A stretch of 64,000 nt of DNA from Siphonodentalium dalli (GCA_032622095.1 CP136061.1:255515582-255579581); one strand, 5' to 3'; shown: positions 23,201 through 35,157, counted from the stretch's first letter. The notes: generated by a model from the letters alone, not told the origin. Program-made: numbers and translations.

Positions 23201-24853
23201 TAGCTGAGAACAGTCAGATTCCTCCACGACAAAGAATGTCACCATCGGTGCAATTAGCTTTCAGAAATATGAGACAGAGACTGTATAAATCTATAGCGAA
23301 CTCCGTCCTCTCATCTCGACGCGAAGTACCTAGCAGACATGGCAGTGTAACTTCAACAACGACAACTGCAGATCTTACGAAACGCGAAGAAATATCTCAC
23401 CGAAACGACATTGGGTCTGAAGTGTTTAAGACACACCATAAATCATCTCGATGAACGTCGATCGGAGGCGCTACAATTGGCAATGAGCGTCTGCCTTGTG
23501 TTGTTGGGAAATCAAGGAAATCCGTGGCCGGAGTGTTCAAGCCATGTACCAGCTCATCTCTAGGACAGTCGAACGCTGGTTCTACAATTACCAATGAACG
23601 TGTGCCTTGCGTGGATGGGACATCAATAAAATCCGCGAGCAAAGTGTTCAATCCACACCATAAAACATCTCGAGGAATGTCGGCAGATGTCGCTGCAATT
23701 TGCAATGACCTTGTGCCATCGAACAAATCCAGCAAAACGCCAAAGACACTGCCATTAAAACCGGGAACTATCATTATCGATAAACGGAGGTTAAAGGTAC
23801 TCAACCCGATAAAACTCCTCTCAATTACTATTTCAATGGCTTCGGGGGTCAAAAATATTTGATTCGAGTCGAGGAAGTCACCCATCAAAGCTCAGATTTG
23901 TTAGATATCGATTTTAGAAATCTATTATTTTTCATTATCGGGAATTCTTTCTGGCCCAGAAGACAATCAAAAATTCGTTATTATTACCCACTTGATTATA
24001 GAGTTATCCATCCTTGTCTGTTTGAATAGAATTTTGGCGTAAAATCTCGAGCAGGTTACCAAATTGACGGCAGTTATTGGTACTCATCTCGAGAACATAA
24101 GAATTTTCAAAAATCAATATCTAATAACTCTGAGCTTTGTTTGATGGGTTCCTCGACTCGAATCAAATATTTTTTACCCCCAAAGCCAAAGAAATAGTAA
24201 TATAGGACCCTCTGATCGGATTGTTGTTGTTGGAATCTGTTGAGATGGGGACCCTCTTTACGGGTTGAGTACCTTTAAAGTACCGGCTCAAGAAAAGTAG
24301 AATATTACGAGGTTTCGAGGCATTTCGCAATGATGATGGTGAATGATGCAGCGTGTGTTCCGAATGTTTCCTATCTTCGCGCTTTCTATCTAAGCATCTT
24401 CGAGACGACCACCCTGGTGTCCGGATACCATGTGTGATGTGTTCTAAATCCTACAAAAGCGCGCGCATGGTGTCGGAACATATGGCAAACCATGGCAACA
24501 AAAAACTGTGTTATGTGTGCGGGAAACCGTGCAAGGACGTAACTGGTCATGTAAGAAATGTCCACTGTGAGAAGAAATTCGGGTGTGACAAATGTTCTTA
24601 TAGAACAACCTGTGGCGCGGACCTCAGACATCACATGCGCAGTCACACGAAGGCTAAAACTATACTATGTGACGTATGTGGGAAAGCTTTTGGGTCAAAT
24701 GAGGTTTTAGTTCGCCATGCTAAGATTCACACGGGGGAATATAAGTATTCGTGTGACTTGTGCGATTTGGAATTTATTCAGAAACCTACTCTTGACAGAC
24801 ACCTAAAGAGTCAGTCTCACAAGATTGCGTGCGCAAGAGAGGGGCGACATTAG
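23201..24853 (+). pseudogene. C2H2 zinc-finger gene, exon 4, MITE-split, two TGA codons
   Basis: Acceptor 'cgtgtcttacag' is followed in phase 1, matching exon 3, by VAENSQIPPRQRMSPSVQLA. The frame has a TGA at 23452-23454 in a repeated context (HHKSSR-stop versus HHKTSRGM further on). It is then interrupted at 23791 by a 488-bp TTAA MITE. Conceptually removing the MITE and one TTAA joins DKRR to LKYRLKKSR in the same frame. The frame then meets a second TGA (24344-24346) and enters six C2H2 fingers: CSEC, CVMC, CYVC (short, H-x3-H after a compact loop), CDKC, CDVCGKAF and CDLC, with HTGE-like and HTKA linkers. It ends TAG at 24851-24853. The joined frame argues that this was one exon. Either the gene is recently dead in this haplotype, or the finger part is made from another start. 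Confidence 0.75.
23791..24278. mobile_element. TTAA MITE, copy B, inside coding exon
   Basis: Begins 'ttaaaggtactcaacccgat' and ends 'cgggttgagtacctttaa'. The two halves are long imperfect inverted repeats ('gattcgagtcgaggaa' on the left, its inverse on the right), so the element can fold back on itself. The flanking coding frame resumes exactly after it, which proves insertion into a single TTAA (gga-ggTTAAag). Confidence 0.9.
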
Positions 24854-24869
24854 ATCACGCCACGAATCT

Positions 24870-25341
24870 CTACTCTGGCTAACGCCTGTAGCGATCATAT
24901 TCCACCAGTACAAAACCTGGGAACTTTTTGATGCTCTGACCACTTATGACAAGGAACTCTATAACGTTGAACAAACAAAACATGAAGTATATTTCTTTGA
25001 TGTTTGTTCCTCGACAATCTTCTTCAAAGTATGTGCTGCTTAATTCCAGCTCGAAATTGCATGTTTTTAATGAATTTAGTGAGCTATTACAATAAACATT
25101 GAATTAAATATCCTGGAGAAATTCCATTATTGTAAGTTGCGCAGAGCAAAGTCGCGGACAAACTCCATTAAATTAGTGTAATCACGAGCTGGGACTTTCG
25201 CCCACTGATTAATAAACTATTAAGCAACATGTATTCCCCTAGTTATTGTTTCGATGTTACAAGGTTCCCCATCAAAACTTCGAAAGTTACCATGTTTTGA
25301 GCTGGTGGAATATGATATCTACGGGCGTTAGCCAGAGTAAA
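24870..25341. mobile_element. TIR element (family with 11283-11925)
   Basis: Left end 'ctactctggctaacgcctg', then 'gatcatattccaccagtaca'; right end 'catgttttgagctggtggaa', then 'gggcgttagccagagtaa'. It starts 16 bp after the stop codon of the zinc-finger gene, so it probably forms part of its 3' untranslated region or displaced it. Confidence 0.75.
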
Positions 25342-25460
25342 GGCAGGTGACACGATCTATAGGGCGACATAAACCATGATGGTTCATCCAATCGTGTTTC
25401 TTTATTCTTTAAGTATGCATGTTCCGATTTGACGCCATGCTCAAAACACCACACCTCCTA

Positions 25461-25909
25461 TTAAAGATGCATAATCAGAATGAACGCTCGCAAATTACTA
25501 TTTCCTTTGATTTTCCTCAAAAATATTGATTCGGGTCGAGGAACCCACCCAATAAAGTTCAGAGTGATCAGATATCGATTTTTGAAATTTATTATTTTTC
25601 ACCACCGATAATTTTTAGGTGGCCCAGTAAAATTTTGACGAGAAGACGGTTTCGGACCAAATTGCGGATGAAGATCGATAACTCTAAAATCAAGTGGCTT
25701 TTTTTGGTTCAGATATTTGACAAACCGGCAAAATTTCGTTGAACAAAATGTTGATAAATAACAGATTTTGGGCAATTTTATGCTAAAGTTGGCTGTGGTT
25801 AGCATTATTTTTTGCCAATTCTGATAACTGGAGCGGCATTTAAAAAAAACTTTGTTAATGTTGGAATCTGATGATATGGGGACCATCGAATCGGATTGAG
25901 TACCTTTAA
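25461..25909. mobile_element. TTAA MITE, copy C
   Basis: Starts with a degenerate 'ttaaagatgcataatcagaa' and ends 'cggattgagtacctttaa'. The interior closely matches copy A (13329-13758), including 'gaacgctcgcaaattact', so A and C form a subfamily. Confidence 0.8.
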
Positions 25910-26104
25910 TGGATTCGTGGGTCAGGTTAAATTATGTTCGGATATAGAAAACGTATACCCGGACGACGGGCGTATATTGTTTTATGGTGTCAAATCGGAC
26001 ATGGTATCTTTAAAGAAAGAGATACGGCATCTTTAATTTTGGAAACACATTTTCATTATATTTAGTTATATGTTCGTATAATCGTATTAAATATATATTA
26101 ATAG
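25910..26104. other. Short spacer
   Basis: Nothing recognised. Confidence 0.4.
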
Positions 26105-26459
26105 CTTCAGTAAGTAAGTAAGTAAGTAATGCTTTATTCTCAGCCATTATAATACATGGTACATGAGAAAACATATATACACTATATACAAATTAGAACT
26201 TTCCGGGGTATACATAGACAGAATACAATGCAGATAATAATCAGTTACGGTCCAATATTGCATTAACATGTCCGGAATAGAACAATACAGATCTCGATAG
26301 ACTTATTTAAAGATTCTAAGCGAACCGGGAAAAAAAGAAGAAGAAATTACATAAATATACATCATGGTTAGTATATATAGTACTGTTTTCTCATTTTCTT
26401 TTTGGAAACCAAGTTGTTGTAAATTACGTACATGATTATTATCTGTAATTAAATTGACT

Positions 26460-26631
26460 CATATAATGTTTACACACACTTATAAATACACACATATTAT
26501 ATACGTATACATACTCATGCATATACCTACACACACAAACATACATACATATGTATAAATATACATGCATACAAACACATACACACATATACATATATAT
26601 ACACATATACATATACAATATATATATGTAC

Positions 26632-26668
<37 letters not shown>

Positions 26669-26725
26669 CATACACACACATACATATATATACATATATA
26701 TACATATATATATAAACACATACAC
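26460..26725. repeat. CA/TA-rich microsatellite
   Basis: A long imperfect run of acacata, catata and tatata words. The three overlapping minus-strand frames across it (rich in Tyr, Ile, Cys, Val) are artefacts of the simple sequence. Confidence 0.9.
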
Positions 26726-26935
26726 ATAGACATTGTATTATGGCACACTCGATATTCGTTATGGAATTTTGCATATCTAAAACACGTGGAAACCATACAA
26801 ATAGTAACATAATATGCATAGTTGTACTATGAATAAGGAATCTACGACGTGATCTTCACATATATGTATGTCTGCATGTTCACACATACAGACGCACACA
26901 CATATAAGCACCACGATCGCCAAATATTTGAATAG

Positions 26936-27640
26936 TTATTTAAATTGTTTCAATCCGATTTTTATATAGTTCGAAAGTTTGTTTAGCTTCATTGTGTCAG
27001 AAGAATTTAATAAGCCATAAAAAGACTCTCGCGATGGATTTTTCCAGATCGATTCGTCAATATATTTCATGCGGTATTCACGTAAATTTGGACAAACTAT
27101 TACAAAATGATATTCATCGCACATGATGGCGCCACATAACTGACATGAGCCAATTCCAGATATCCCTTTCTTTTGGTTCTTAGATTTTGCCCACTTCATA
27201 GTTTCAACGCCTAATCTATGATTTGATGTACGCATTCTCTGTAGCGAGATAATTGAATTAAAGGGACATTCAACATAAAAACGACTAAGCGAAGGACATT
27301 TTTTCAGGTTACGATAAAATTCTCCTCGTGACGATTGAGAAACTTCATTATTCCACTGGAGAAAAAAATTGCCAAGTAGTTTTTTGTGCATATATTGAAG
27401 TTTAGAATTCGAAACGGGTAACTGTGTTTTTCAGTTGTCTTCGCAATCCGCACGCACAAAAATGTCTTCAATGTGATCAAGGTATCGTATTCTTTTGCCA
27501 CCGCCTTTCATAGCTAAAATTAACTTGTACAATATGAAGGGGTGATTACTTTTTTTTTTCGTCATTAGGCGGCTCCAAAATGAGGTCATTCTTTTGTCAA
27601 TTTCAACACGCAACGGCCATCTTCCAAGCTCACCATAAAC
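26936..27640 (-). pseudogene. LINE ORF2 C-terminal region
   Basis: Continuation of the reverse transcriptase after the frameshift. It reads ELGRWPLRVEIDKRMTSFW, then a TGA near 27431 (DCEDN-stop), then in the same frame MHKKLLGNFFLQWNNE and FRM-like text to the cysteine-rich motif CQLCGAIMCDEYHFVIVCPN, ending NYIKIGLKQFK-stop at 26936. The C-x2-C...H-x4-C pattern is the usual C-terminal motif of these LINE proteins. One stop and one shift show decay. Confidence 0.85.
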
Positions 27641-28622
27641 CATATAATTTGGAGTACTCATTTTCATGTTCGTTACAGAATTTGAGATGGACAGCCTCGA
27701 TATCGCGAGTATTCTCAAAGCCCCATAATTCACATCCATATAACAGAATGGGTTGTATGAGGTAATCAAAAAGTTTTAATGCTAAGTCTGCAGAGAGGTG
27801 AAGATTTCTCACCTTGGACAGGAGTCCGTACATAGCTTTTGTCGATTTCATTTTTATCGACTTGATTGCCCGACAGAATCGTCCGTTATAAAATAATTCA
27901 ATGCCTAAATAAGGAAACTGTTCGACTATATCTAATTTATCACCACAAAGCATGAAATTTGGGGGAGAACTCAATTTCTTGTTGGTGAAGATCATTACCT
28001 TAGTTTTTTGAGTGTTAATTTTGAGCTCCCAAGACTCTGAATAGTCAGAGAAGGCATCTAAAATTCGTTGCATCTCATAAGGATTGTCCGCAAACAAAAC
28101 AGTATCATCTGCATATAAGATGCACCATAGTTTGAGATAAATCTCTAACTCATGGAAAACTCGATCGTTAAGATAGTTTAACCCCTCGGTAACGCAATTT
28201 TCTAGAAAATCTTCCAGATCATTTAAGTAAATAGAGAACAGGAGAGGGGATAGGTTCTCGCCTTGTTTTACCCCTACGTTACTTACAAAATAATCTGACA
28301 ACCGACCATTGCTGACTACGCAAGACTTTGTAGCCTGGTACATGTTCCGGATTATATTAATGCCGTTGATTCCGGTTCTCATAAGTTTCACCCATAACGC
28401 CTCTCGCCAAATAGTATCGAAAGCCTTTTTAAAATCAACAAAAGTACAGAACAGTTTCTTCCCATCACGCAGGTAAATTTCAGTTAGGCTGTATAAAACG
28501 AAAATATTATCTAGTGTTGAGCGACCCTTTCTAAAACCCGTTTGGTTATCCTTGAGCAAATTGTTACTCTCGACATAAGTTCCAAGACGCCAATGTTTAT
28601 GAAACCTATATATTAAAGGCAT
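27630..28622 (-). pseudogene. LINE ORF2 reverse transcriptase fragment
   Basis: A 330-codon open frame contains the reverse transcriptase core in order: QTGFRKGRSTLDNIF, FVDFKKAFDTI (motif A, catalytic Asp), GVKQGENLSPLLFSIYLNDL (motif B), YADDTVLFA (motif C with the two catalytic Asp), KTKVMIF (D) and FPYLGI (E). After about residue 313 one extra base shifts the frame and the text continues as STPNYMVYGELGRWPLRVEI in the next frame. The family is non-LTR, closest in style to CR1/Jockey-group enzymes. It copies element RNA into chromosomal DNA in the nucleus. This copy is truncated, shifted and therefore inactive. Confidence 0.9.
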
Positions 28623-28640
28623 AAAATATGATTCAAATAC

Positions 28641-29081
28641 TATAATTCATCACCATTTGGAACGGCTGTGTCTCAGAAGATGCCCGTATAGTAGCCGAAA
28701 ATAGCTGAAATCATAGAAACATTTTCCCCGTCTCGCTCCCAGAATTAAACATAATTCAAACTTATATATAAATTTATTTCCCTTCCATTGAAAATAATAG
28801 ACTTTGCAGTACAATCAGATGAAACACAAAAACACGTTGGTACCTCATCAAAATTAAAAAACAACATGTTCTCAGTTGATAATACAATGTGTTGGATATT
28901 TCTCTTTCAAATGTTATATAATATGGTATATATTTTATATAATGTGAACGGGGGGGGGGGGGTTCGAACATTAAGTGGGCCTTTAACTTCTTATATTGTA
29001 TAAACCACATGTTTGGAACGAGAAGAGCCACAGGAAAGATATGAAAGTTTCTACTCATTTATTTCACACATTGTCGTTGTT
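28641..29081. other. Spacer between two LINE remnants
   Basis: Contains a poly-G run at about 28950. No gene. Confidence 0.45.
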
Positions 29082-29735
29082 CTAGATGAAATTCCGTACT
29101 AGGAATCACCGACTTCCTATCGAGACAGGCTCCTGGGTTGGACAAGTTCACGAAGATAGAAAGTGTAAATTATGTAACAATGGCCTTGGTGACGAATATC
29201 ACATTATTTTTAAGTGCACCAAACTTACTGATCTCAGAAAAAAATACATTAAACCATATTATTACACCCGACCCAATGCATTGAAACTGAACAGCCTGTT
29301 CAAAATAAGCAATAGGAAAACCCTTACGAACCTATCGATATTCATCCGCGAAGCACTCTTTCAGATATGAGCCCCTGAGGCATTAAACTAGAAGTCCAAC
29401 CCCCATATAGACACAACACCTTGTATAAAAAGCGACCGAAAAATCGCCCACGCAGGAAATACCCATACATAATAGAATGACCTAATTTGTACTATATATG
29501 ATTAACAATGTGTATGATTATTATCCAAAGCCCCATCCCCACCCAACCCCACCACACCCGATAACCCAAAAGAACTAATAAGACAATTATACTGAGAGAG
29601 ATATACTCGGAACATGTCACATTCATTTATGTTGTTATCTTCGCCTATGTGCATAACTTATATGTTTAATTCATATTGTTCATGCTCATATATCTTGTCG
29701 ATGAAAAGAGTAATAAAATCTAAAAAACAAAACAA
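29082..29735 (+). mobile_element. LINE 3' end fragment, plus strand
   Basis: The frame at 29086-29370 reads MKFRTRNHRLPIETGSWVGQ, then KCKLCNNGLGDEYHIIFKC and TNLSIFIREALFQI-stop. This is the same C-terminal cysteine motif and terminal helix as the minus-strand LINE, at low identity, so it is a different family. An A-rich end 'aaatctaaaaaacaaaacaa' at about 29715-29735 marks the 3' end. About 95 codons remain, so it is strongly 5' truncated. Confidence 0.8.
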
Positions 29736-29775
29736 AAAGAGTTACCTTCACTCAGTGACGCCAATAAGAAGCGAT

Positions 29776-29848
29776 ATCACCCCAGCTCCGTTCCGTGGTT
29801 TCAGATATTCATCCAGCTCCGTTCCGTGGTTTCAGATATTCATCCAGC
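29776..29848. repeat. Short 36-bp tandem repeat
   Basis: 'agctccgttccgtggtttca' followed by 'gatattcatcc' occurs twice, then a third, 'ccccggttccgtgg', starts the palindrome that follows. Confidence 0.8.
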
Positions 29849-29994
29849 CCCGGTTCCGTGGTTTTAGTGCTACAGGTCAGAGTTCTGTAGTAGCATTTCC
29901 ATATGTGGAAGACATGAATAATCCATGATTCCATATATGGAAATTCTACTCCAGAACTTTGACCTGTGGCACTACAAAAACCGCGGAACCGGGC
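29848..29994. repeat. 147-bp palindrome (hairpin element)
   Basis: Left arm 'cccggttccgtggttttagt' and 'gctacaggtcagagttctg', right arm the inverse, ending 'ccgcggaaccgggcc'. The arms are about 65 bp with few mismatches around a loop at about 29910-29930. Confidence 0.85.
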
Positions 29995-29999
29995 CTTGG

Positions 30000-30550
30000 G
30001 AAATTTTATGCCTCGTGCTTCATACCCTCCTGTGGGTCTTTATGCCTCGTGCTTCCTACCCCCTGTGGGTCTTTATGCCTCGTGCTTCCTACCCTCCTGT
30101 GGGTCTGTATACCTCGTGCTTCCTACCCTCCTGTGGGTCTTTATGCCTCGTGCTTCCTACCCCCTGTGGGTCTTTATGCCTCGTGCTTCCTACCCTCCTG
30201 TGGGTCTGTATACCTCGTGCTTCCTACCCTCCTGTGGGTCTTTATGCCTCGTGCTTCCTACCCTCATGTGGGTCTGTATACCTCGTGCTTCCTACCCTCC
30301 TGTGGGTCTTTATGCCTCGTGTTTCCTACCCTCCTGTGGGTCTGTATGCCTCGTGCTTCCTACCCTCCTGTGGGTCTGTATACCTCGTGCTTCCTACCCT
30401 CCTGTGGGTCTGTATACCTCGTGCTTCCTACCCTTCTGTGGGTCTGTATACCTCGTGCTTCCTACCCTCATGTGGGTCTTTACGCCTCGTGCTTCCTACC
30501 CTCCTGTGGGTCTTTATGCCTCGTGCTTCCTACCCTCCTGTGGGTCTTTC
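30000..30550. repeat. 34-bp minisatellite, about 16 copies
   Basis: The unit is 'tatgcctcgtgcttcctacc' then 'ctcctgtgggtctt', with 32-bp and substituted variants. All three forward frames stay open (about 200 codons each) because of the repeat. This is not evidence for a protein. Confidence 0.92.
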
Positions 30551-30608
30551 TTATTTTTTTTGATATTTTTTTTTTTATAAGAGACGACCATTGGATATTT
30601 GTCTTTAT

Positions 30609-30771
30609 ATAAGGATTAACTGTCACGTGGACTGTTTTTATGGAGATGTAACCGTGAGGTAAGTGGTTATAACTTGTATGTAAAAATCCTTCGGTGTTTA
30701 CACAAGTTATGACCACTTGCCTCATGGTTACATCTCCATAAAAACAGTCCACATGACAGTTAATCCTTATA
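30609..30771. repeat. 163-bp inverted repeat
   Basis: Arms of about 75 bp start 'ataaggattaactgtcacgt' and end with its inverse. The outer 55 bp are almost perfect; the loop contains 'gtaaaaatccttcggtg'. Confidence 0.85.
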
Positions 30772-31339
30772 ATTATATACATTTAGCGAAAAAGCCACTT
30801 TTGTAAATGTATTTAAATCGAAGAGTGTATCGTGACAAAACCAGCCCAAAATATCCCATAGCACCCTTGGCAAAAGAACAATTTCTCTTTATATTGAAAC
30901 CCGATGATTTATTAAGTCAATTCTGCGCGAGTCCAAATGCGCCCAAAACATTACGCGTTCGTCTTTCCGAAACCTATGACGCGTCGATGTAATTATGAGG
31001 CTGCAGTTATGAGCTGTTGCGCGTTCACCGAGAAATAATTGCAACTAGCCACGTGGGCGCCGACCAATCAGAATGCTGGATTTAGTGATAATCACACTTA
31101 GTATGTAAATATACATTTGAGAAGACCCCTAGAAGTGTCGGAAGCTCGTGGAATAAAATTTCCCAACGAATCTAAAAAGGCGTTACAAACTTATTTATAT
31201 TATTCTGGAGATTTGTATGGCACATCATATACTTTATAATTATTCTACTAAAGCCACATTGCTGTTTACACTCCTAAATACACCTAATATTATTCGCTTT
31301 AATAGTAATATGCATTCTTTGCAAGAACCAACAGGTCTA
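30772..31339. other. Intergenic, no gene seen
   Basis: The short frame at 30807-30992 has no supporting feature. Confidence 0.45.
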
Positions 31340-32600
31340 TATAGCTGATAATTAGAATGGAGGGTCCTTTGGTGACTGAGATTCAAATTTATTCAGATAG
31401 GGTCCCCAGGTCAAATAGGGGTGAGGCCAAGCCGCCAGGGACATAACTCTCATCTTCAGTAGTAATTCTTAAAACATCTTCTCATCAAGAACCATCATGC
31501 CTATTTATCGCATACATGTATACTAGATAGTATGGAGGGTCCTTGAATGGACGGGATATAGATCTGTTCAAATGGGGCCCACCGATAAAGAAATGGCAGA
31601 GCTATACAGGGTGGGGGGTTCGGAAAAATGTTCAGGCACGTATGCTGATTTTTTACTTTCGACCCTTGTTGTGACCCACCAACCCCCCGCGTCCAAAATC
31701 TTTTCCGTTTTCGGCAGTTTTTCCGACCATTTTTGGACACCCATGCACTCCCATTTTAACACTAAAACAGAGATTTGCGAGGGAGATTCACTGTAAAACC
31801 TGTATATGAATTTCTGTGCATAATATTTGCCATGGATGTTAACATTGACATGTAAATAGGAACGAGACATTTTGAGGTCATTCGGCCAAAAAACATGGCT
31901 GCCAGCGGCCATCTTGGATTTCAAAATTTGCAACAAAATACAACACGATAACTGCCTGTAGTCAGTTTAGTAGTTATAATTACATTATTTCTCTTATTCT
32001 AAGGTCTTTAAGCCAAACTCAGTGCAAAAACAGTCAAAAGACTTGCAGGAAAAAAAATTTAGTTGCTGAAAAAATTGTTTCTTTTTGTCCCATCGACCAT
32101 CCACCCACCCGGCATACGTGCCCGAAAAAAATCCCCCTGGGCTATAGGGGACTTACAACGTTTTCTGTACAATGAATAGTTGATATATGTAGCTCATGAA
32201 AACATCCGGAACCATGCACCTGACTGATTAATCGTACGTTTGGTGGGTAGGGTCCATGGCTGGTTGGCAATCAAATATGTATAACTTGTGTCGGCCATTA
32301 GACATTGGAGCATGTCAGGAAAGCTTGAGGTATCAGTTGTAAAATTCAAACCTAATGGGGTGTGCATAATGAACTTTATGAACTGGGAGTTTGGTCTGGT
32401 TATGAGCGGATATACTCAGTGGTCCGTAGTTGGACATTTCAAGGTGGACATCCCCCATCCCATCGCTCAACGGAGCCCCTCTAGCTACGTACCTGTTAGA
32501 ACTGCCTGTTTTAACGTTATTTTGACCAGTATACTGACTGTTGTGGTCCTCATAGTCCCAGTCATATCGGTCTTTACAGTCAGGTGAGACTTGACTTGAA
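31340..32600. repeat. Mollusc-type dispersed repeat
   Basis: Units of about 170 bp contain 'gggacataactct', 'gtaattcttaaaac', 'gtatggagggtcctt' and 'ttcaaatggggcccacc', and end with 'ggccatcttggatttcaaaa'. The same words recur at 42665-43230, 44488-45600 and 52745-53080. No coding frame is supported. Confidence 0.7.
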
Positions 32601-34453
32601 ACATATTTATTTGCATGTAATAAATCAAAAGGGATCGGGGCAAAAGAGGACAGCTAAACACATTTGCATGCATGATTTTGTGATTGTACGGTGCTTGCTG
32701 AATAGTGCCGTCCAGGGTGTATTGCTATATCGGTTATGGTTGATTTTGTAGCTATAACATATAATGGAGTGTGTGTGATTGTCTGTTCGTTCCAACTAAA
32801 TACACATCGGAGCAGAGTTTTGTGCACAATGGGATATTTTCATCATATGTTAGGCAAGTTTTAGTCATCTACTCTGGACTGGAACTGGAAGACAGTACAT
32901 AGTACGGTAGATTACTAATAGAAAACTTGTTGTAAGGTCATCGACACCACAGTCATTGACTGTCTTGTTCTTAACAACATCAATTTGTCCAACCAGAATC
33001 GTTGTTCAGTTGGACCCATCAGCATCATAACAAATTAGCAGGACCACTTAACCAGGGGTGACCATAATCCGTATCAACATTGTAACAGCGCTATTTTATA
33101 TACCAAAACAGTATATGTCTTTATTACATGCTACACATGTATACTAACTCAGTTATGAAACCTAACTCACTAATATACTTTTTATAGCTGCATCGTATCT
33201 TTTCATCTCGCGTACTTGGTTCATTTCATTCGGCGCTATTCCGTTCTATACGTTTCCCGTTCCCAGTCGCATTCCTGATCTCCATTATGCTATTTCATAT
33301 TCTTATCTTACCCCAATAACTTATCCACTCAGTCTATTCTCTATCTATATGTAGCGCCCACCAACCTGAGACCAAACTCTCGGACACTAGTGTGTCTTAG
33401 CCAATCATAGGTAACCTTCTTTATCGCGCTTTGTCAGTCTATAATTTGCGTTCAAACTGCGGTCAACGTCGCTTCTGTCGTCACGGTATTACGCACTCAG
33501 TTTATCGTACATTCATAAATGTTTATAAAGTTATAAAATGAATACTACGTAATGACATCATGACCTATGCTTCCCCAGGATGCATGGTATGTGCTATTTA
33601 TTATATGTTTTTACTCATTAATATCATGTTTTTAATAATATTTTAATACTTCGTTTGTAACTGTAGAGTTGGTCACATTTGCATAAATATATTTGCCCAA
33701 TAGTGTAGGGATGTAGAAATCGCATGCTGCGTACATGATACCCCTTTTATACTAATGCAGGTTTTGTTTCTAACTATGTCGTCATAGTTATGATTGTGTC
33801 AACATAGTTGTCATATCCACAATAGGGAAGTTGGATTATTGCCACATCACATTGTATACATTTATTCATATCCATTCTGGATATGTTCAGGCAACAACGA
33901 CAAATTATGTATTTGTTTTGCCAGGGTCCACTCTCTTCTCTCGTCATCTGGTCATCTCTCGATTGGTGTTATGATGTCATGTCATGCATGTGAAGTTTTG
34001 ATGTTGTTGCATGGATGTCAAGCCTATAGATGTGTGTGATGTCGTCCATGTGTAGTGTGATGTTATATTGGATGTGTTCCGTTTGATTGTTCATGGACGA
34101 AATAAATATATAGCAGACTTTTAAGGTAGGCTTAGTGTTTCATAGACCCTGCCTGACGTTTAGACTCAGAGCCCCACAAATGTTTGTGATATAGCGACTG
34201 ATGGTTTACTTAAGACCCACCCCTGCGCTCTACCACAACATGAATTGAGAAAATCCATAAAATCACCGATATGCGTCGAAAATGACCGAACATGATCGTA
34301 AAAGCTCATAATAGAGAACGCTCTTCATTAAAACCCGCTTTGTGCGAGCGAATCACGTATGCTCTTTATAAGAGGCGGTCATTTGAGATTTAAAACTTAT
34401 TCTTGAAAGTCAATATACATTATGGCCACTAAAACCTCATATTAATGGGTTCA
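32601..34453. other. Intergenic, no gene seen
   Basis: About 1.85 kb without recognisable coding, repeat or RNA features on either strand. Confidence 0.5.
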
Positions 34454-35034
34454 TACCGTACTCGTATTTACATTCGCGTAGTACTATTTTTCGCGCACCC
34501 ATGGCTGCGCGAATTTAAAACTGAGCGAAAAAGAGTACGACTCCCAAGTTTAATCTAAAAAATAAAATAAAAGAGTGCTATGTTGCTGAGTTTACATATA
34601 TTATGAACGGTTGAATAGACAATTACACCTATACATGTTTGCATATATTTGCATTCGGCTAATCACTATCAAGACCATTGCTCACGTTTCTAACGACTAA
34701 TCATGGTAACGTAGATATTGTTGAAATGCTTGTACTAGTATAAGAAATATTAATAGTCCAGGTCGCCACAAAAGTATGATGTATGTATTTCTAGTGTATT
34801 GTCTAGACGATGTAAATCCGCCGCGATGGTGTTTAATATACGCATATACTATCTCCAGCAATGATTAAGAGCCGAAATTGTCGTCAGCTCCAAGATATAC
34901 GAAAATATCACAGAATTGTTATGAAAATAGTTTTCTCAGTTTTGAATCGCGCAGCTAGGTGCGCGAATTTAATGTGCGCGAATTCAAAACTGAGCGAAAA
35001 ATAGTACTGCGCGAATTTAAAAACAAGTAAGGTA
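34454..35034. mobile_element. 581-bp TIR element (family with 41481-42440)
   Basis: The left end 'taccgtactcgtatttacat' then 'tcgcgtagtactatttttcg' is mirrored at the right end by 'cgaaaaatagtactgcgcg' and 'acaagtaaggta'. Both ends contain an inner 'gcgcgaatt...aaaactgagcgaaaaa' module that is itself partly palindromic. No open frame. Confidence 0.75.
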
Positions 35035-35157
35035 GGTCAGATATATATGTATTTGAATGTTGTACATTGTATGTACACGTATAATGATTCGCGATTCGTT
35101 CAGATTAGCCAAACACCACGAAAACTTTAGATAAATTATATAACGGTATATACTTTC

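Larger units (their letters stand above)
26105..28640 (-). mobile_element. 5'-truncated LINE (non-LTR retrotransposon)
   Basis: On the minus strand, reverse transcriptase sequence runs from about 28622 down, then the C-terminal ORF2 region, then a 3' untranslated region ending in 'aataaagcattacttactta', a TTAC-type simple tail at 26109-26130. The endonuclease and the first reverse transcriptase motifs are missing, as expected from incomplete target-primed reverse transcription. The CA/TA microsatellite lies in the 3' region. Confidence 0.8.

Noticed and set aside
23397-23888. 163-codon minus-strand frame
   Set aside because: Antisense of the zinc-finger exon 4 and the MITE; the plus strand has matching splice phase.
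23452-24346. Selenocysteine recoding of the two TGA codons
   Set aside because: The first sits where a sister repeat has a glycine codon, the exon is also broken by a transposon, and no convincing selenocysteine insertion element was seen. Decay is simpler.
26439-26819. Tyr/Ile/Cys-rich minus-strand frames that look like membrane peptides
   Set aside because: They translate a CA/TA microsatellite in three frames.
29925-30612. Three overlapping forward frames of 204-217 codons
   Set aside because: All three frames are open because the 34-bp minisatellite lacks stops. The 'proteins' are the same repeat read three ways, with no start context or splice sites.
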